A stretch of 64,000 bases of DNA from Macrotrachela quadricornifera (GCA_022393335.1 JAJEKB010000831.1:87784-151783), one strand, 5' to 3'; positions 43,607 through 56,624 are shown, counted from the first letter of the stretch. Numbers and translations are program-made. The notes: a model not told the origin generated them from the letters alone.

Positions 43607-44370
43607 TATTTACTAAATATAATATATAATTTCAAAGAAACACATCTCTCAACTTCAAAAGCAAATAGATGATGTTTCTCTCGCTATTGTTATGACCCAT
43701 AAATAAAGCATGTGGGAGCTTGTCTGCTGTTACTTTCGTTTCGTTCTGTATATTTTTATTCTTTCGTGATATTTTATGCCGTCAATCCTCTTTTTCGACC
43801 GTCCATTCTGCATCATAACAAATATATATTTGCTCGTAGATATTCGAATATATGTATACGAATTGTTTAAACATGTGAGGTCAAACATATGAGAAAAAGT
43901 TTATAATATGTAGAAAAAGAAAAAAGAAACTCAAGTTATTTGTTTCATATAAATTTTTCTTTTCATTATCTTATCATGTGTTTTGCTTTTCTCAAGGTAA
44001 AAGACCATAATAAAATAATAACAGGTCATGTACTAGATTTACTTGATCATAATAATAACGAAATTTACAGAATTGAATTGATGATGTAATTATTGAAAAT
44101 CATTTATTTTTAATATCAATCATGTATAAATTTTTATGAATTTGATATTAAAAGAAAACAAAAACTTAACAACAATAATAAAAAGAACAAAAATTGTTTT
44201 ATATCTATTTTTATTATTTCACACAGTGCAATATACTAATTTTTCACATTCAGTGACCGGTTATTAGTAATAAAAATTTTTTTTTTTAAATATCAAACAT
44301 TGTGTTTTTGATTATGAAAGAAATTCTAGTTATCACACACAAAAACAAATGAATTATTTTAAAAATGATT
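43607..44370. other. Spacer upstream of TBC1D25
   Basis: About 760 bases between the TBC1D25 start and the stop of the MCC-like gene. It holds the promoter side of TBC1D25 and the 3' flank of its neighbour. No other feature is visible. Confidence 0.45.
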
Positions 44371-47238
44371 TTAGTTTTTTTTATTTTGTTCTATTTGACG
44401 AATATGTTCAATAAGTTCTTTATTACGTATTTTAAATTGATATATAAGATTTTCATAATGTATTTGTCGTTCTTTAAGTTGTTTTGTTGTTATTTGAAGT
44501 AAATCATATAAACGATAAACATATAAACGAAGAGTTTTTTCACGTTGTATTAATTCATTATTTGAATTATTTAATAATGTACTATCACTATTATTTAATT
44601 GAAAATATTTATTTGTTAATTCATATAAATCAATTTTAGTTTTATAAGCTTTTTTTTCACGTAATAAACGATTATTTATCCATTGTAATTCACTATTTTC
44701 ATGTTTTAATGTTAATAAATCAACAAGTAATATAGATATTTCAAGATCAGCTATATCAACAATACCAGATATATTTGGTGGAGGATGAAATTGTTCTTGA
44801 GAATAAGAAAATAATTGTGGTCGTTTTGGTAATTGAGATAAATGTCGTTGACATTGTTCATGTAAAAGAGATATTGTACGATATATTTCTCTGAAGAAAA
44901 ATAAATATACAATTTTTCTTGTTTAAAACTCATTAGTTATGATTCAAGTTAGCCATTTGAGCATCATTTCAAATTGAAAACTAAATGGTATTCGAATATA
45001 ACTCGACTGCGAAATAAAAAAACTTACACAGAACTTCGTAAATGCTGGGTTTCATACCACATTAAAAACTCTATCAATACATGTCAAGATGTTTCTAACA
45101 AATGCTATTGATTGATCTTTTAATTACTCATATGATTCATTATCTATTGACAGCTGTATTGACAGCTGTTAGAAATGTAATCAGTTGTTCGAAGTGAGTG
45201 GCATCTGACTTTTATTTATATTTTTTCATTTTATATTGTCTCGAGTATAAAATCTTTCAAATTCTTCTTTTTTCTAGATTATTTGTACTACAAAAGCTGA
45301 TCATAATGAAGAATAGAAAACGAATTTTTACGATTTGTTCTCGATTCTTTCATTTTGCGTTTGAATGGATTTTTTTCGATTATTCATTCATGAGATCGTC
45401 GCAACCCAAAATGGCAACTTTGGATGCGTACGTCAAGTAAGTAATAAAAGAAAAAAAAACTCGCGAAGGAATATATAAATGCTGTACGTTATTAGTATCA
45501 ATGAATATGTAATATAGAAAAGAAATTTTTTGATTGTCAACCAAATGTATATAGATACAACTGATTGATTTTGGTATCAAGTTTATAGAAATATGCTTTC
45601 GAGCCTCTGTGGCGAAGCGGATTAACGCGTTGGACTTCTAATCCAAAGATCGTGGGTTCGATCCCCACCAGAGGTGGTCTGAATATTTCTTTTTTTATTT
45701 TTTATCGTTCTGTCATAAGATAAATAGAATAAAACTTACGAATTTTCTCCATCATGATTTACTCCTATTGTTGTAATATCATTAATTTTTTGATAAATAT
45801 GATTATCATGACTATCATCATCACGTTTTCGTTTATCAAATATTATTTGAAAACGATCAATTAATTGTTGAAATGTTTTTATAAGTTCATATTGAATTTG
45901 TATACATTGTTCATATTCAATTAAATATTGTTCGTATTTACTAAATAAAACATATTGTTGTTCATATGAATATTTACAATCTGCTAAAAGACGTTGTAAT
46001 AAATCATTTTCACATTTTAATTGTTCATTATATGAACATATTGATAAGTATTCTAATTCAATTTGATTACGTATAAATGTTTGATAACAAGAACATTTTG
46101 AACAATTTGAACATAATTGTTGATATAAATAAACAAAATGTTCTTGAACTACTGATGAATAATTTATATTTGATACAGATGTTTCAGCTAAACGACGACG
46201 AAATGTTGGTGTTGTTATTGATGAACTTAATATGCTACTACTTGGTCCCCATATTGAATGACATGATGCTGACTAGAAAAGAAAAAAATGACAAAAAAAA
46301 TTATATTATTAAATTAATAATAAAATTTTCATAGTAACTAATTGTGTTTTAGTTTTATGTATATATATATATTTATTTTTTTTTGTTCTATCTGTTAGAA
46401 AGCTACACGCACAAGCTGCGTCTATTTACGTTGTGAGAATAATTCTCACATCGGCCACGCTATGGTCGCTTGCAAATGAACGATTGTAATATCGTGTACT
46501 GAGTGAACCCTCATGATCAGTATCAATTCGTTGTTTATTTATTTGTTGTTTTAATGAATCAATTTGTTTATTTGCATTATAAAGTTCTTTTGAATTTTCA
46601 GTTAATTTTCTTATTATCATTGTTTTTATAATTAAAAGTTCATCATGAATTTTTGATAATCGAATTGTATGAGACTAAAATAAAAGAATATATTACTTAA
46701 AACTATACTTCATCTATTCTAGAAATTCCGACAGATATTTATCACAGAAGAGCGTATTCATATTTGAAGAAAAAAAACATATCCTTCAAGACAAGCATTG
46801 AGTAGTTAAAATGTCTCTCAATGAACGAACGTATTTGATTAAAAAATAGAAAAATAAGAAACTATCATTGAGACTATCGAAATAAACGACAGAACTTTTT
46901 TTTGAAAAAGAACATAATAGAATATCTGAGATATACTTATATACATCGATGGCTTTACATATAGATGAGAGATGGAATTAATCTGAATTTCTAATTTTCT
47001 TACCGATTTCTTCGCAATATTAAGTACTTCTTCAGCAATAACATCAAGATGTATAGCAATATTTGAAGTTTTATCATATTCCGGTTCAAGATAAATATTT
47101 TCATCATCATCTTTCTTATTCAAATCTACTAAAAAAATAAATATATATTAATAAATAAAAGTATATTTATTTATTACCAATAATTGTTGTTTCGACAGGT
47201 TTTTTTAATTTAAAAAATTTTCGTCGTAGTCGTTCCAT
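44371..47238 (-). CDS. Coiled-coil protein, probable MCC (mutated in colorectal cancer) family
   Basis: Five or more exons (around 47238-47178, 47128-47003, 46675-46440, 46272-45737, 44892-44371) read in frame from MERLRRKFFKLKK to a TAA, about 490 residues. Nearly all of it is predicted coiled coil: a heptad-rich stretch KELYNANKQIDSLKQQINKQ, a Cys-rich break (CSNCSKCSCYQ), then long Gln/Leu helices. The C-terminal part (DLEISILLVDLLTLKHENSE, then LRLYVYRLYDLLQITTKQLK and IRNKELIEHIRQ) has the pattern I recall from the C-terminal coiled coil of MCC/USHBP1 proteins. The PDZ-binding tail of human MCC is absent; this one ends EQNKKN. Family assignment is tentative. A tRNA gene sits in the intron at 44893-45736 on the opposite strand. 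Confidence 0.75.
45603..45676 (+). tRNA. tRNA-Arg (anticodon TCT)
   Basis: A 74-base cloverleaf can be folded by eye. The acceptor stem pairs GCCTCTG with CAGAGGT, with a G-T pair at the first position. The D stem is GCG/CGC. The anticodon stem TTGGA/TCCAA holds the loop CTTCTAA. The T stem GTGGG/CCCAC holds TTCGATC, and the discriminator is G. Box A (GGCGAAGCGG) and box B (GGTTCGATCCC) are intact, and a T run follows for Pol III termination. There is no intron. It decodes AGA/AGG arginine and lies antisense within an intron of the MCC-like gene. Confidence 0.97.
46428..46446 (-). promoter_or_regulatory. Splice donor inside a perfect hairpin
   Basis: On the minus strand the exon ends at GCCGAT and the intron starts GTGAGAATAATTCTCACA. 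The donor forms one arm of a perfect 9-bp inverted repeat (TGTGAGAAT-A-ATTCTCACA). In RNA this could hide the 5' splice site and make splicing of this MCC-like exon conditional. Confidence 0.6.
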
Positions 47239-47342
47239 AATCTATAAAAATTAATTTTGAAATTTATTTAGTTAGCAAAAAAAAGTCAATAAAAAAAAAT
47301 AAATATTTATGTAAAAAAAATAAAAAAAAAGAACAATTTTTA

Positions 47343-50300
47343 TCATGCAATAAGTGATGGTGCAGTACGTTTTTGTGTTTTATTATAAGATTTTTCTACT
47401 TGATCATAACGATTCCATTCTCTAGTTGATCTCTAAATAATAATAAAAGACAAAAAAAATAGTTAAATTTTCAATAAAAAAAAATAATAAATATACAAAT
47501 GATCCATAACGTTCAAGAGTTGCTACAGATAATGGAGGAATCTCTCGTTGTTGTTGCAATTGTTGTTGTTTTGATAATCGTTCAGCTTTTTTTGATTCTA
47601 AATGATTTTTTAATTGTTTAAGTTCTAAATTATTTTTATCAATCATTGGTGGTGCACTTGTATTTCGTTGTTTTCTATTAAATAAATAAAAAAAAAACAA
47701 ATTTCTTATTTTATTAAATAAAAATAATATTACTTTATAGCAGCTTGTGTCGTTAATTCATTTCTATATTTTGCTATATTTTGAACTGTATCTGTTATCA
47801 TTTTTTCTTTTATTTGTTTTTCTTTAACAATTTGATCACGTCGTGATTCACGTTCTTTTCCACGTTCAAGTTTAACAAGTTCAAGACGTTCACGTAATTC
47901 TACTATTGACATTTCATCATGTAAACCATATCCAGCTACTGATGTTAAATCAACAGGTTTCCATCTATCAATTGGTAATGATTCAACAGCTCGAATTTGT
48001 TGAATTAATTCAGCACGTTGTCGCATTTCTGTTTCAATCTAATTATGAATAAAATTTTCGAAGTTATAGATTTAAGATTATCGATAATTAAGCAGAATAT
48101 ATATGGAATAGCATTCCTAATGGTGTTAGAATATTATTTCTCTCTTTTTTTTTTATTATACTATGTTTAATTTTCATTGTACAATAAAAGGTATGAGTAT
48201 TTAGAAAAAGTAATTATTGATTCAATATAGGTTTGCTTAAAGAGTTTTTTGATAATCTAACAACTAATGATCATATGTCAGAGTTGTAATGTTAAAATAC
48301 TCGTTCGATAGAGAATTCCTCTTAGTTTTATTTAGTCAAAAATCATTAAAATAATCCTGAATATTTTATCAATACATTTTGATATGAAATAATATTATCC
48401 AAAAAACAAATTGCAGAATTTTTTAGATTATAGTTTATCATAGCGTTAGTTACATTTTCCCAATATTTGTTTATAGTATAAAATTTCGAAGATAGACAAG
48501 AAATAACAAAGCAAGTAACATGTATAAAGCATACAATTAATTCATGATATACATATCTAACCCATGATTATCGATAGCATGAGGATAATATAACTTACCA
48601 AATAAATAGTAAAAAACACTAAAATAGAAATTTTATATTATTTTTGTAATGATAAAGCATTCATGCTAGTTTATCATTCAATCCCGATCCTTTAGACTAA
48701 TACTAGTGTTGATAAGGAAAAATGTTTTTAACAATTTGCATTTCCATTGTACAGATATTCTTCAATCAATGAAAATTTCATTGAAAAACAAGTATCACTA
48801 TCTTTATATAGAAATTTTTTCGAATAATCAAAAATTTAACTTATGATTTATTAAATAATTAATTTCAAACCTCTTCAAGTGCTTGTTTCATTAATTGTTT
48901 TATTTCTTCTTTATATTGTTTAACAAAATCTGTTTTATATTGTTGAAGTTTTTGTTGAGCTAATTTAGCATTATCTCTTCCACTAACAATTTCTTCAACT
49001 AATTGTCTAATAATATAAAATATAAAAATAATTTATGTTTTGTTTTTTTTGTTTTAATTAAATAATATATACTTCATTTTTTGTTCTTCTTTAAGTTTTT
49101 CTTTAATATGAATATCAATAGCTTGACGTGTTTGACGTTTAATTTCATCAGCTATTTGTCGATTTTCATCAGTTAAACGTTGTTTTGCAAGTATAGCTTC
49201 TTCATAACTTATTTTTCCTTCTAATCGTTTACGTTCAATAGTATTTAGATTTTGTTCATAATCTTGTTTTTGCATTGTTTGTTGCCATTGAAGAAATTCA
49301 TGTGCATCTCTTGTACCATATTCTAAATCAATTAAATATCGACGAATATCATCTTCTTGTTTTTTATATAATTGACTTTCTTTTAATACAGTAGCGACAT
49401 TTAATTTAACAGGAATTTTATTTGTCTATAATAATAAAAAAAAGGATGAAAAAATTTTTATTTTTTTAAATATAAGAAAAAAAAAATAATAAACTTGAAG
49501 TTTTCGTAATGGATTAGCTCGAAATTGTTCAAAATGAAGATTTTTTTCATTTTCTTCAATAATTTTAGCTTGTTTATTTTGTGTTTTAGTTGATTTTTCT
49601 GTTTGCATAAAATGATAACATAATGATCGTGTATGATTTAATTTATGTAAACCTTGACGATGATTTTCTTCACTTATTTTTTCTAATTCAAATTTTTCTT
49701 TTGATGGTTCATATGTTGATTTTGGTGGTGACCGACATTTATCCATTTTTGGCAACTAAATTAAAGAATATATTCAAAAAATAAAAATATAAAATAATTC
49801 TATTCGAACAATTTTTGGTATAGGAACAGTTCGTGTTTTTGTTATTGTAAGATTAAATGGTTTTTGTTTAGTTGGTTCAGGTAATTGACGTGTTGATGTA
49901 CGTCCTTCAATTTTATCAGTAAGATCAAGTAAAATACTACGTAAATCTGTAAGATATCTATTTAAAAACAAAAAAAAAGAAAGATTCAATTTAAAATACA
50001 AAATTATTTCTTTGACTTATATACTTTTGAATAGTTTGTACAATTTTTTCATTGATATATTCTTCATCATATAATTTCATACATTCTGTTTTAATAGTTG
50101 AAAGATAATTTTCATTTACAAGAAATTGTAAGAACTTCAAAAAAAAAATAAAGTTATTTATTAGATACATAACTTCCTCACCTTTTATAAGATTTTTTTT
50201 ATTCAATTACTTTTATAGGAAAAACCTTCAAGATAGGTTTACTTTTATTTTGAAAAAGTTGAATTTATAAAATGTGTAATCTTTACACTAGAACAATATA

Positions 50301-51720
50301 ATCGCATCCAAAAGCAAAAATATCTTTTCCTAATACATAATTTCGACTTGAAATTTGGAATAGCTATTGAAGTAGATGTACTCATTGCAATTGCATTTCA
50401 AACAAAAACAGATTATTCATTAAAGATCCTTTTTCATTTTTATACGATTATTTAGATTTGATACTAATTTTTATGACATATTTCTTCATTATATTGCACT
50501 GTGTTTATTATTATGAAAGCAAAATTATTTAACAACTAATACATATTCTTATAGAAATTGACGCGTGCATATAGTTAATCGTAATTAAAACTGATGGAAT
50601 AACTAAATGAATGCAGTGCATTGGTTGATGTAAAAATGCGAAATATTTCTATTGTATAGATATTTTAATAATAATATCAAGCTATTAATAGTTCGAAATA
50701 GTTTGTATGCATACTTAGACTGCACGTGCTAAGGAATTTGCAGAGAACGAAATAATTTTGTAGAAGCGGGGAAGCCTTTTTTAAAGACACCCTGCATCAA
50801 TAATAGAGCCCAACAGTTCCAAAAACTATTCGGAACCGGAACCGGAATCATAATTTCCGTTTCGATTAATAAAAATGAGAAAACAAATGGTTCCAATTTC
50901 AGTTTTACAAAAAGCATCTCTGGAAGCACTGATCTAATAATAGTATATCCAATAATTAATATTAGATTTTTTTTTCAAATTTTCTACATTTCATTTTTTA
51001 ACAAGTAATCTCTTCAAATAATAAAACATATCTGTTTACTCATTGTACAAGTATGAATGAATAAGGCATCTGTTTATTTCTTTGTATTTAAATCAAATTT
51101 GTCTGTCCGATGATTATGTAATACTTGACGAGCTTCTTAGTTATTAATAAAAAAAAGCTCTCGTTTTCAATTCTAATTTAAGTATATCTTTTTGAAATTA
51201 TTATGCTTTATTCAATAACATTTAAATTCAATTTCATATTCTTACCAGATGCATTTGATACAATTGAACTGAATCAATAAATTCTCGTAAAAATTTAAGT
51301 CCAATTGAATCAAGTTGAAAAAATATAAGATAAATAATAACTAAAAAAAAAAGAATTCGTAAACATTTAATCTTCTTAACATTAATATATCTCATCTAAA
51401 AACCTTTATAAATATTTTGTTCTGATTTTCTTATACTAATTCCATCTGTTTTATAATATATATCTATTATTGTTCGAAGTAATGCTGAATAACGAACACA
51501 ATCAATTAATACTATTGATACAAATGCTGGATTAGAAACCTATAAATTAATAAAATCATTTATTTCAAATAAAAATTCAATAATAAAGAAAGATCAATAC
51601 TTTATATGTTTTAAAATATTCTTCTAAAAATGTTTCTTCTGATATAATATCATTATATTCATTTAATACTTGTACACAATGATAGAATAATTCACTATAT
51701 TCATTTACATTACGTTCCAT
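47343..51720 (-). CDS. CFAP99: Cilia- and flagella-associated protein 99
   Basis: Axoneme-associated protein of motile cilia. About 11 exons from ATG 51720 to TGA 47343 give roughly 600 residues. The N-terminal part follows human CFAP99: EYFKTYKVSNPAFVSIVLID, YSALLRTIIDIYYKTDGISI, FFQLDSIGLKFLREFIDSVQ, DEEYINEKIVQTIQKYI and KPFNLTITKTRTVPIPK. The C-terminal half is a Lys/Glu/Arg/Gln coiled coil including AELIQQIRAVESLPI, LTSVAGYGLHDEMSIVELRE and RRDQIVKEKQIKEK, again as in the family. Two introns are long (about 48042-48870 and 50140-51245); the second carries a hAT-like transposon end. The stop is 104 bases from the start of the MCC-like gene on the same strand, and the start is 168 bases from the divergent CUB gene. 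Confidence 0.9.
50613..50931 (-). mobile_element. hAT-like transposon remnant in CFAP99 intron
   Basis: Read on the minus strand from 50931 it begins CAGTGCTTCCAGAGATGC, a typical hAT terminal repeat start. A few score bases in are tandem TTCCGG words (TTCCGGTTCCGGTTCCG), common near hAT ends, and then CAGGGTGTC, another end-like word. A matching opposite end is only weakly visible (CAGTGCATTGG at 50615), and I find no 8-bp target duplication. It is truncated or decayed. Confidence 0.45.
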
Positions 51721-51887
51721 ATTAAATATAAATAGTTCAATTGATTCTTTTCTACCATTATCAATATATTCACTATAACAACCAATAAAATTATTTTTAT
51801 TGGTAAAAAATTTTCTCCAATAAAAATATTGATTGATATTTCACACATTGATTTATTCATTCGGTTATTTCTTTTGTTTTTATTCTT
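51721..51887. promoter_or_regulatory. Divergent promoter CFAP99 / SUEL-CUB gene
   Basis: Only 167 bases separate the ATG of CFAP99 (minus) from the first ATG of the membrane protein gene (plus), so the genes probably share a bidirectional promoter. No clear core element can be picked out in this AT-rich stretch. Confidence 0.5.
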
Positions 51888-54736
51888 ATGTTTTCTTATA
51901 TTTATCAAGGCCGAATGTTAATCAAAATTATTCCTCTACTATTTATCATTCAAATATCTTATTCATATAAAACAACTCCAACCTCATGGGTATGTACAGA
52001 TTCAACAAATGAAACAAGTGGAATACTTCCATCATGTTTACCCGGTTATGTTATTGATATAGAAAATGTTATTTATGAATCAACTATTAATAATGAATGT
52101 TCTGGTGCAACATTATGTCGTATAGAAAATAAAAATCCACTTTTATTTGCATGTAATCGTAAACGTACATGTCAAGTTGATAAAAGAAATTTACATTATT
52201 ATATTAATTCAACATGTGGGTCAACAGTAAGATTAACTAGTCAATATCGTTGTTTACCTATTATACAAGAACAAAAAGATCATTTATGTGAAATATCAAC
52301 AACACGTCGAATTCGATCAGGTGATATTAATTTATCATGTGAAAGAAATTATCGTTTATATATAACAATGGCAATTATTGGTATAAGTATTAAATCACAA
52401 GATGATATAAATAAAAATCGTTTTATTTGTAATAAAAATACACAAACAGTATGTAATTATAATGTACCAAATGCTTATCGAGATGTATGTAATAATCAAT
52501 TAATACAAGGAAATGGTGAACAATGTAAAATAAAATATAATGAACGACCTATGCTAAAAGATTGTCCATATGGAATGACATCAAATTTTTCTATGGTTGA
52601 ATATTTATGTATTCCAGGTAGAATTATTAATTTTTTTTTGTTTTATTAAAAATTAAAAAAAAAAACAAATGTTTCTTTTTTATATAGGTGATGGTATAAT
52701 TGATGATCTTCCACGTAGTGATATTTGTTCAGTAGATATATCTGAACGTATAACTGTTGATCGTGGTTTATTACATTCACCTAATTATCCTCAATCATTA
52801 GGTAAATATTTATCATGTAAAAAACAATTATATATATCACGTGAATCACGTATACGTTTATTTATGCTTGAAAAATCAATTGAATATTTTCATGAATTTA
52901 ATATTTATATATTAAATAATAATTATATATTAAATCGTAATGAATTAATTGATATAAATATAACAAATCAATATAATAATGATATAATTGAGTTTCAATT
53001 AAAAACAAATCATGTTGGTGATGGAAATTTTTTACTTTATTTTCAAAGTAAATTTTGTTTTTTTTTTGTGTTAATTTATTTTTATTATTATTATTTATTT
53101 ATTTTAGTTGATTCACGTTTATCAGAAAATGCACCATTTATTCTTGAACCTGACAAGAAAATTAATGAAAATAATCAATCAGGAAAAACATCATTTAAAC
53201 GAGATTGGGGTAAATTATATATATTTACATAAATAATTGTTTGTTGATGTCTAAATAAAAGAAAATTATACATTTTCTTTTGTATAATAAAATAATTTGA
53301 AATATATTATAATAAGATTTAAGAAATTTTTTTTCTATACTATTTGATCATATTTCAAGTAATATAATGATAAGAAATTTTCGATAAGACTTTTTTCATC
53401 GGTATTTGTGCCCATTGTAAGTTTTCCGTTGCAGTTTTTAATTACTTGAAGTATGTTCAAATAGCATAGAAAGTTTCTTAAAGCTTATGATAATATATTA
53501 AGGTATCAGAACATGAACTTTTGACACGCCTAATATCAAATTATAATAATCAATTTTTTTTATTTTTTTTTATATAGGAATTGCTATTGGATGCATTGTT
53601 GGTCTTCTTCTTGTTTTACTTCTTATAGCTGCTATTTTTATTCTAGTTAGAATTTCAAAGTAAATTTATATTTTTTGATTATTCTATAAAAAAAAAATAT
53701 TTAATTTTAGGCGTCGTCGAGCACGTTCTCGTAGATATTTAAAAAGCGATGATGATCATCGTCAACATCTTAATGCACCAGGAATGTCTTCTGCTCATCG
53801 TCATAATACAAAAGAACTTCACACTGAACAACCATATTTAGCTTCATCATCTCCAACAATTCTTCCATCATCATCAGTTAATGGTCATAATCGACCACAT
53901 TCAGCATCATCAACAACATCATCAATAATAGTTCATCAAATAAATGATGGTATGTCCGATCGTGAATCTCTTATTAAACCAATTGGTCAAATACAATCTC
54001 GCTCAAATCAACCAGATACAACTATAGATAATTTTTATGAAGAAATTAAAGAACAACAACAACAAACAGCTTCAGCTTTAGGTATAAATGGTAATAAAAA
54101 TGATATAATAAATCCTTATCTTGAAGCAAAATCTATTGAACAAAAAAAAAATTTTTTTCAAGGTAATAATAAATCATCGCAACCAATTCGTGATCATCAT
54201 GAGGTATTTTATTATGAATGTGAAGAATAAATAGTTTGCACTATGCAAAAGCACATGCTTCTTCTTTTTTCGTTATCTTATTGAGAATGATATTTATATG
54301 TGTATATATATATATTTATATATAGTCATAACTATCCTTTCGTTTTGTATTTGTTCCGCCATTTTTTTCTAGTCGCCTTATTCTATAGTATCTTTTGTGT
54401 GTGTGTGTGTGTATTTATATCTTATGTCGTGCAAAAATAAAAAAAAATCAATTATGATTGATTTTATAACTATATATTGCTTTACTTCTTTTGCTTAATG
54501 CTTAATCACTATGCATGGCCACTAATTAGTTTTAGATACTTATTTGAGAATTAATTGTTATTTAGAATGAAGCACGTTATCAACAACCAAAATCATCAAA
54601 TATTGCTAATGAACAAATAAATCGTACAAAAAAACCGCCACCTAAAATTCCACCACAAAGAATGGATATCAAACATCCAGAACCAAGTGCACCACCATTA
54701 CATCTTATAGAAAATATTAATTCAAAAATAAATTAA
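51888..54736 (+). CDS. Type I membrane protein with SUEL-lectin-like and CUB domains
   Basis: Six exons (51888-52617, 52688-53047, 53108-53209, 53578-53659, 53711-54203, 54566-54736) give about 645 residues, or 636 if the second ATG at 51915 is used. The second ATG puts MLIKIIPLLFIIQISYS first, a good signal peptide. A SUEL (galactose/rhamnose-binding) lectin-like domain follows (CSGATLCRIENKNPLLFACN, RKRTCQVDKRN, STCGSTVRLTSQYRC), then a second, weaker Cys-rich copy. A CUB domain (GLLHSPNYPQSLGKYLSCKK) comes next, then a juxtamembrane stretch and one membrane helix (GIAIGCIVGLLLVLLLIAAI) followed by KRRRARSRR. The cytoplasmic tail of about 220 residues is Ser/Gln-rich with SH3-type KKPPPKIPPQR and PSAPP. 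Lectin plus CUB on a membrane protein recalls EVA-1-type receptors, but the architecture is not one I can name. An adhesion or guidance receptor is inferred. Confidence 0.82.
53301..53499. mobile_element. Foldback/MITE-like element in SUEL-CUB intron 4
   Basis: Two arms (53301-53363 and 53439-53499) are inverted copies with few mismatches. For example AATATATTATAATAAG faces AATATATTATCATAAG, and TATTTGATCATATTTCAAG faces TATTTGAACATACTTCAAG. The 75-base centre is unmatched. The element is about 200 bp, non-coding, and fills much of a 368-base intron in a gene whose other introns are mostly 50-70 bases. Confidence 0.75.
54396..54412. repeat. (GT)n microsatellite in SUEL-CUB intron 5
   Basis: About eight uninterrupted GT units, directly readable. 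Confidence 0.9.
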
Positions 54737-54745
54737 TATTTCTAT

Positions 54746-54751
54746 AATAAA
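54746..54751 (+). terminator. Poly(A) signal of SUEL-CUB gene
   Basis: AATAAA ten bases after the stop codon, with a second AATAAA about 30 bases further on. Either could serve. Confidence 0.5.
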
Positions 54752-56591
54752 ATATAATTATTCAAATACATGCTTATTTAAATAAAGCATATTTTCTTTT
54801 TCTTATTACACTGCCATTTTATTTGTTTTTATCTGAATGAAATTTTTAATGTTTAGAATTGAATTATTTTTCCCTTTTCTTTAAATATTCATTGTTTTCT
54901 GTGTGCAAATGAACAAAACCATTGTACCTCTAGTCTATTTTTTTTTATTATTTAATTCTAATCTCTAATTTTCCCAATTTAATACAATGCAATTTTTATT
55001 GTATTTGAAATAAAATTTATTTATTTAAACTTGTCAAATTATAGGATAATTTAACCATTATTTTTCTATAATCATATAGATTAAGATCTTCAAAACTTGA
55101 TGGATATACATATAAACAAAAATTATATTAAGAATATATGTTATTTATAATTTTTTTTTGCTATTTGACGATTAGATACATATTCATTTGTATAAAAATT
55201 TCTGTGACTATGTATTTGAGATAATTATGGTGATATTCCATTATGTTTTTTTTTAACTAAACAATACGCGTAAAAACAATCTTTTTGATTATTGCAGGAA
55301 TTTAACTACTTTTTTAAGCCTTTAAAACTCTCGAGAAATCCTAAGTCATAAATAGATTTCATATGATATTATCAGTGGCTATCAGATTTAGATCTACGAT
55401 TGCAATAATAGATCAAAATCATTATTCACTTTAAAATAAAAGACACAAAATTAAGACTCACTAAACATATTCATCTTGAACTGGGCTTCTAGAATCTTGT
55501 AAAAGTATGTGTTTAAAATAAGCTAGATAATCATCAATTACAATAACTTAGCATGTGTTATAAATAAAAGGAACGAATTCAATATCTATTGTTTCCTTCG
55601 AAAGAATATTTCAACTTAATAAAGTCTTCGTTTGTAATATTGAATTAATATGATTTTATTTTGAGAATTATTTCTAAAAAAAAAGTGTATAACAAATAAG
55701 ATATCAATCAATTTGATACTAATACACAAAATATTTTATCTTATTGATAGTTATTTTAAACAATTATATTCTTACCAAGCAACAAAGTCTAGTTAAAAGA
55801 ATAATGTTTATTCAGCAAAATAAGAGCAATGCGAAAATAACATATGTTACATGCAATTGTATATTCTTTTTTTTTTCCTTCTCTATTATTTACCGCAATA
55901 TATTGTTAGTTTTGGTCTCAGTCAACATCGTCAAAATGATATGCAACCGAGAGAGAAAATGGTTTCATTTTTTTTTCCTTTATATCATTATTTTTGTCAG
56001 TTTTGTACAAAACAACAAAAAAAAAAAATTCAATCATCAGACCAAAGAAGACCAATTAGTTTGATGTAGCATGCTTAGTTTATATTGTTAACAAAAATAT
56101 ATATATATATTTAGTTTATTTATGTTCTCGTTGTCCTTAGAAGAGAACGGCAGTAAGCTTATGGAAGGTCGTAGTCTACCATCTATCTTTTAACATATGT
56201 TTTTCTGTAATAATACAATCGATAATGAGAGAAAGCAAAAGAAAAATGAAGCGCAACGACAAAGAAGGCGAGTATGATTAAATGCGAATCTTTCTCGTCA
56301 AACGGACGTTGTGTCAAGGCAAAATGTATTTTTTTTATGCTGAAAGAGCAAAGAAATACGACAAAAAGAAAAAAAGAAAGAGACAAAAACAACCAAGTTA
56401 CATATAGAAACAAAAAATGTTTTCTTTCTATCCGTCGTCGACGGCCAAGACAGCAAGCTCGGGGGTATGAAAGAAGAGGAAAAAAAAAGAAGGAAGGTTC
56501 TCGTTGTTGTTGGGTACTGCGAGTATAAAGGCATCGAGAGAGACAGACAAACTATCAGCACTGCGACAGAACGTAATCAGCAGTCAGTTCT

Positions 56592-56617
56592 TCTGTCTCT
56601 CTCTCTCTCTCTCTCTT
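56592..56617. repeat. (CT)n tract
   Basis: A run of CT repeats ending just before TTTCTGCAG. It could be the pyrimidine tract of a 3' splice site. Confidence 0.85.
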
Positions 56618-56624
56618 TCTGCAG

